Positions 60,822 to 64,000 of a DNA stretch of 64,000 bases are shown piece after piece. Both the position numbers and the translations under genes were made by a program. The first letter of the stretch is position 1. Each line of letters starts with the position of its first letter. This DNA is from Moraxellaceae bacterium (GTDB taxonomy: Bacteria > Pseudomonadota > Gammaproteobacteria > Pseudomonadales > Moraxellaceae), in contig JACKNZ010000008.1 in assembly GCA_024234595.1 (NCBI GenBank), forward strand, positions 113,004 to 177,003, read 5' to 3'. The notes beneath the pieces are model-generated. The model searched no databases, had not been told where the DNA came from, and saw only the letters and a list, made by a program, of their open reading frames with translations.

Positions 60822-61709
60822 TTGAAAAGTATTGTCGCAGTACTGAGTTTGTTGATGGTTGGTTTTGCTCATGCACAAACACAAACTTTGGATGTTGATG
60901 TGTTAATAGAAGCAGGAATTGGCTATCGCCAAGATCAATTAGATTGGAATATTGGCAATCTACCAACAGATATTTTGTCCGAATTGCAGTATCAAGATAT
61001 TAAGGCGTCTCAACCTGTAGTTGCGGTGAGTATTCTTGCACCGTATAATATAATTGTTAAGGGGCAATATGCTGATGGAGATATAAATACTGGTTTGGCA
61101 TATGATTATGACTTTAATGGTAATCGATCAGATATTTATTTGTTGTCTAAAAGCGATTTAAAAGGTAGTCTAACTGATCTTAACATACAAGTTTCAAAAA
61201 AATATTTTTTAAGTAATTTGTCGGCTTCTATTGATGTAGGATGGTCTAAACATCAACAAAAGCTTAACAGCTTTGACGGTTTTCAATTAATACCAAATTA
61301 TGGCGCATTTAATGGCTTAAATAATCATTATGATGTAATGTGGCAAGGAAAATTTTTAGGAACAACATTAGGTTTTGACATCACAAAAAAATGGTATGTT
61401 GATCTAGGTCTTCGGTATCATTTTTTTGAGTATAAAGCGGTAGCAGATTGGAATTTGCGCAAAGAATTTGCACATCCTCTGAGTTTTGAGCATTTAATAA
61501 ATGCGGAAGCATGGGAGGGAAGCCTAGCAGTACTTTATAAGTTTAATAAATATTACGCTCTTAAGTTATTCTATAATAACTTATTAGCAAAAGGCGAGAA
61601 CGGTACGGATTTAACTTATTTTAATAATAATAGTGTAGGAACATATTTTTTAAATGAAGTTAATTGGCAGTCTAAACAATATGGTGTAGGATTGAGCTAC
61701 AAATTTTAG
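60822..61709 (+). CDS. outer-membrane beta-barrel protein, unknown family (omptin-like pattern)
   Basis: 295 residues from a TTG at 60822, with GAGAGAA about six bases upstream. Signal peptide about residues 1-18 (MKSIVAVLSLLMVGFAHA). Then some ten to twelve amphipathic strands with aromatic girdles (IGYRQDQLDWNIGN, VDLGLRYHFFEYKAV, LAVLYKFNKYYALKLFYNN) and the C-terminal aromatic GLSYKF expected for outer-membrane insertion. The pattern recalls omptin-like barrels but the catalytic residues are not seen. Function unknown; 78 bases after the lipoprotein gene. Confidence 0.72.
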   Translation: MKSIVAVLSLLMVGFAHAQTQTLDVDVLIEAGIGYRQDQLDWNIGNLPTDILSELQYQDIKASQPVVAVSILAPYNIIVKGQYADGDINTGLAYDYDFNGNRSDIYLLSKSDLKGSLTDLNIQVSKKYFLSNLSASIDVGWSKHQQKLNSFDGFQLIPNYGAFNGLNNHYDVMWQGKFLGTTLGFDITKKWYVDLGLRYHFFEYKAVADWNLRKEFAHPLSFEHLINAEAWEGSLAVLYKFNKYYALKLFYNNLLAKGENGTDLTYFNNNSVGTYFLNEVNWQSKQYGVGLSYKF

Positions 61710-61762
61710 TAATTATTATATCGTTGTGTTAGTTTGTTTCCTAATTGCAGGGGAGTTCTGAG

Positions 61763-62893
61763 ATGTTCAGGAATAAATGGTTGATTCTTTTAAGTATTGG
61801 ATTGACAGGAGGTAGTACGATTGTTTGGGCGGATAATCATCAAGAAAATCCTTCTTGGTATATTTTGCCTCAGCTTGGTGTTATGAGTCCTGATGAGTCA
61901 ACAATTGCTGGATTTGCGGGAGTTAAATTAGGAAAGCGTATTGCGGATAGCTTAGACGTGCAGGTGGGTTATACGCATGGGCAAACCAAAGATAGACAAG
62001 CGGGTTATGTGAGTAGTGAATATTCTCAAGATGCTTTAGCAGTAGAGGCATTATATGAATTATTTACTATTCAAAAAATTAAACCGTTTGTAATAGCAGG
62101 TGTTGGTTATAGTAAGGATGATTTTGTTGCGCAAGGTAATCCTCAACTTGCTTGGCAAATAGGGCAGCCAACTGCATTTGCTAATCGAGATGAAAATACA
62201 AATTCGTGGCTTTTGACCCTTGGTGGCGGAGTTAAGTACGCATTAAGCTCCAATAAATTTATTCAAGCAGATATGCGTTATTTTTTTAGCGATTCCGATA
62301 CAGATAGTAGCAATTTATATGCTTCAATCGGGTTAGGAATGCATTTTGGTACAGTGCCTGTAAAATACACTGCAGTCAAACCAGAGCCAGTAGTAGAAGT
62401 TAAACCAGAGCCAGTAGTAGAAGTTAAACCAGAGCCAGTAGTAGAAGTTAAACCAGAGCCAGTGGTAGAAGTCAAACCAGAGCCAGTGGTAGAAGTTAAA
62501 CCAGAACCTAAAGTGGTTAAATTGCGTAACTTAAAGGCCGATAATTTATTTGCTAAAGGTAGTGCTGTGCTTGCACCTAAAGCAGTCCTAGAGTTTGATG
62601 CTGCTATTGTTGCGTCAGGTGTTGATCTAAAGGCTTTGAAAATGGTTAAAGTTGTTGGCCATGCCGATCGTACAGGCAATGCCGTATCTAACCAAAAACT
62701 ATCTGAGCGTAGAGCTGAAGCGGTTAAAGCGTTATTAATTAAAAAGGGTGTTGCAGAAAACGTTATTACAACTCAAGGTAAGGGTTCTACTCAGCCTGTT
62801 ACCAGTTTGAAGCAGTGTCCAAAAAGTTTGGTTGGGATTAAATTGTCAACCTGTTTAGCACCAGATCGTCGTATTGAAATTACGATGGAATAA
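61763..62893 (+). CDS. OmpA-family outer-membrane protein with PEPVVEVK repeat linker
   Basis: 376 residues from ATG 61763, with GGGGAG seven bases upstream. Signal peptide about 1-23; an eight-strand barrel (about 30-195: YILPQLGVMSPDES, ADSLDVQVGYTHG); a Pro/Glu/Val linker with five PEPVVEVK repeats and a sixth half-copy; then an OmpA peptidoglycan-binding domain with LFAKGSAVLAPKAVLEFD, KVVGHADRTGNAVSNQKLSERRAEAV and APDRRIEITME. It bridges the outer membrane and the wall. In the same run as the barrel and lipoprotein genes. Confidence 0.93.
   Translation: MFRNKWLILLSIGLTGGSTIVWADNHQENPSWYILPQLGVMSPDESTIAGFAGVKLGKRIADSLDVQVGYTHGQTKDRQAGYVSSEYSQDALAVEALYELFTIQKIKPFVIAGVGYSKDDFVAQGNPQLAWQIGQPTAFANRDENTNSWLLTLGGGVKYALSSNKFIQADMRYFFSDSDTDSSNLYASIGLGMHFGTVPVKYTAVKPEPVVEVKPEPVVEVKPEPVVEVKPEPVVEVKPEPVVEVKPEPKVVKLRNLKADNLFAKGSAVLAPKAVLEFDAAIVASGVDLKALKMVKVVGHADRTGNAVSNQKLSERRAEAVKALLIKKGVAENVITTQGKGSTQPVTSLKQCPKSLVGIKLSTCLAPDRRIEITME
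62375..62494 (+). repeat. in-frame 24-base tandem repeat (five copies) encoding VKPEPVVE
   Basis: Five 24-base units read GT(T/C)AAACCAGAGCCAGT(A/G)G-TAGAA, nearly identical at the DNA level, plus a degenerate sixth unit to 62512. The differences are single third-position changes, so the array is recent or homogenised and may vary in copy number. Confidence 0.9.
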
Positions 62894-62999
62894 GCCTTTA
62901 ATGGTGTTTATTGTTGTGATAGAGTGCTTGGAAATTGTCTGTTAGAAAATCTAGCAGAATATTTATGAAGTTTAATTACTAGACTAGGAGAATAGAGTC

Positions 63000-64000
63000 A
63001 TGACTCTAGTGAAAAATAAATTGGCGGTTGCCGTTGCCATTGCCTTATCAACTTCTTTGGGATTAGTTGGTTGTGGTGATGACAAAAGTGTCTCTACGGC
63101 TGTAGGTGTTCCTAATCCAAATACCTTAGTGCCTACTGGTACTATTCAGGGCGTGTTGCGTGATACTGTTACTAATGAGCCAATTGTTGGTGCGGTTGTT
63201 GACATTGGTATCGCCAAGGCAACCACAACAGAAACGGGTCAGTTTGTGATTACAAATGTACCAGCAACGACCAGTACAGGAGCAGCGAATGCAGGTGGTA
63301 ATGCCCCATATCAAGTAACTATTGATTTACGTAACGTTAAACAAGCTACTGGTGCGGCAAAATATCCTGATTTTTCTTTTGCAGCAGCAGCAGTTAGCTA
63401 TAGCTCTTTAAATGATGGTTCTAATGATGCAGGTACATCCTCTTCTAACCATGATACACCTGTAACAGGCCTAACTGCACCTTTAGCATTAACGGTGGGT
63501 AAGTTAGCCGCTGGTATTAAAGGTACTGTTGCCAGAGCAAATGATTTTACAGCGGTAGGTGCTGGTTACACGGTCAAATTAGTCTCTGTAGGTAGCTCAA
63601 ATTCGACTACTGGTAGTGGTACTTTAGACGGAAACTTTCTTAACGGCAATGTAGTTGCAACTGCTACTACCGATGCTACTGGCGCGTTTGTGTTTAGCGG
63701 TATTGAATCTTTACGCAATTTTCGTATTGAAGTCATTAATGCCGATGGCACAGAATACGGTGCTGAACCAGTCAGATCGCCTGCAGATGGACAAGTCAAA
63801 ACCTTGTTAGCACAACGTGGCGAAGATGCTTTAGATTTGCGTACAGTATTGGTTAAATCAACAGATACTTTGGCACCTAGAGTAGTAAAATCAACACCAG
63901 AAACAGGTACAGAAAGAGCACCTGGTGCAAATGTAGCAGTAACGTTTAGTTTTAGTGAGCCTATTGCCTCTAATGGACTTACAAATAGCCTAACTGCCTC
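63000..64000 (+). CDS. large lipoprotein with Ig-like/CarboxypepD-like domains (3' end outside window)
   Basis: About 333 codons are visible from ATG 63000 (AGGAG nine bases upstream) and the frame is open at the right edge. Lipobox LVGC with Cys25 after MTLVKNKLAVAVAIALSTSL. Residues about 45-100 look like a carboxypeptidase-regulatory-like fold (TIQGVLRDTVTNEPIVGAVV ... TGQFVITNVP), a second such unit follows at about 180-250 (ATTDATGAFVFSGIESLRNF), and at the end TLAPRVVKSTPETG ... VTFSFSEPI begins an SbsA/Big_5 Ig-like domain. Probably a surface-exposed repeat protein. Function unknown. Confidence 0.8.
   Translation, partial: MTLVKNKLAVAVAIALSTSLGLVGCGDDKSVSTAVGVPNPNTLVPTGTIQGVLRDTVTNEPIVGAVVDIGIAKATTTETGQFVITNVPATTSTGAANAGGNAPYQVTIDLRNVKQATGAAKYPDFSFAAAAVSYSSLNDGSNDAGTSSSNHDTPVTGLTAPLALTVGKLAAGIKGTVARANDFTAVGAGYTVKLVSVGSSNSTTGSGTLDGNFLNGNVVATATTDATGAFVFSGIESLRNFRIEVINADGTEYGAEPVRSPADGQVKTLLAQRGEDALDLRTVLVKSTDTLAPRVVKSTPETGTERAPGANVAVTFSFSEPIASNGLTNSLTA

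Noticed and set aside
62375..62494. Regular repeat as a CRISPR array
   Set aside because: The units are contiguous without spacers and encode an in-frame peptide repeat in an OmpA protein.
62278..62679. Antisense frame with repeated TSTTGSGL units
   Set aside because: It is the reverse reading of the PEPVVEVK tandem repeat, not a separate gene.

Overview
The window is an AT-rich, densely coding stretch of a Gram-negative gammaproteobacterium, most likely of the order Pseudomonadales and close to Moraxellaceae. The basis is gene order and gene type. The block mlaF-E-D-C-B, ibaG, murA, hisG, hisD, hisC has the arrangement known from Acinetobacter and Pseudomonas. HisG is the short form, birA-coaX is followed by a SPOR-type gene, and there are OruR/AraC-type regulators and LPS genes (lpxL-like, waaA). 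No rRNA, tRNA or CRISPR array was recognised.

Bases 1-18300 are a surface-polysaccharide locus. An ELM1-family gene cut by the window edge is followed by a tightly packed plus-strand run: glycosyltransferases of families GT4 and GT2, two O-antigen ligase/polymerase-type membrane proteins, a NodB-type deacetylase, and a beta-propeller protein resembling the N-terminal domain of GINT1. A Wzx-type flippase lies on the minus strand. Then come another GT2, rmlBDAC (dTDP-L-rhamnose), a decayed IS3-type transposase fragment, and the initiating sugar-phosphate transferase wbaP. Together these could build, flip, polymerise and ligate a rhamnose-containing glycan. Bases 17170-22340 hold another GT4, lipid A acyltransferase, Kdo transferase waaA, a vapBC toxin-antitoxin pair with a palindromic operator-like site, and rsmE.

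Bases 22400-34200 contain a small minus-strand cluster (esterase, NTF2-like secreted protein, DUF6091-like solute-binding protein), an AraC regulator, and a divergent six-gene operon: GNAT, GH3-type amide synthetase, GNAT, RND membrane-fusion protein, RND pump and an SMR-fold protein that lacks the catalytic Glu. This looks like a small-molecule or lipid conjugate biosynthesis-and-export system and is the best candidate here for an undescribed pathway.

Bases 34400-47400 are mixed: a His-rich glycine-zipper protein, an aldose-epimerase-like protein, a DUF389 membrane protein, nhaA, a stand-alone NIF3-type accessory domain, a second AraC regulator, a YfaZ-like porin, a YfiR/hybrid-kinase pair, metK, birA-coaX and a SPOR-like gene. 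Bases 47460-58700 hold the Mla lipid-transport operon, ibaG, murA and his genes. A putative PIN-toxin/antitoxin pair sits between hisD and hisC. They are followed by DUF805, a single-PDZ HtrA protease with a possible lipobox, and a Nif3 protein. After a 526-base gap, the right end (59200-64000) encodes envelope proteins: a 510-residue lipoprotein, a beta-barrel, an OmpA protein with a tandem PEPVVEVK linker, and a large lipoprotein running off the window.

At least three families of short dispersed palindromic repeats lie between genes.
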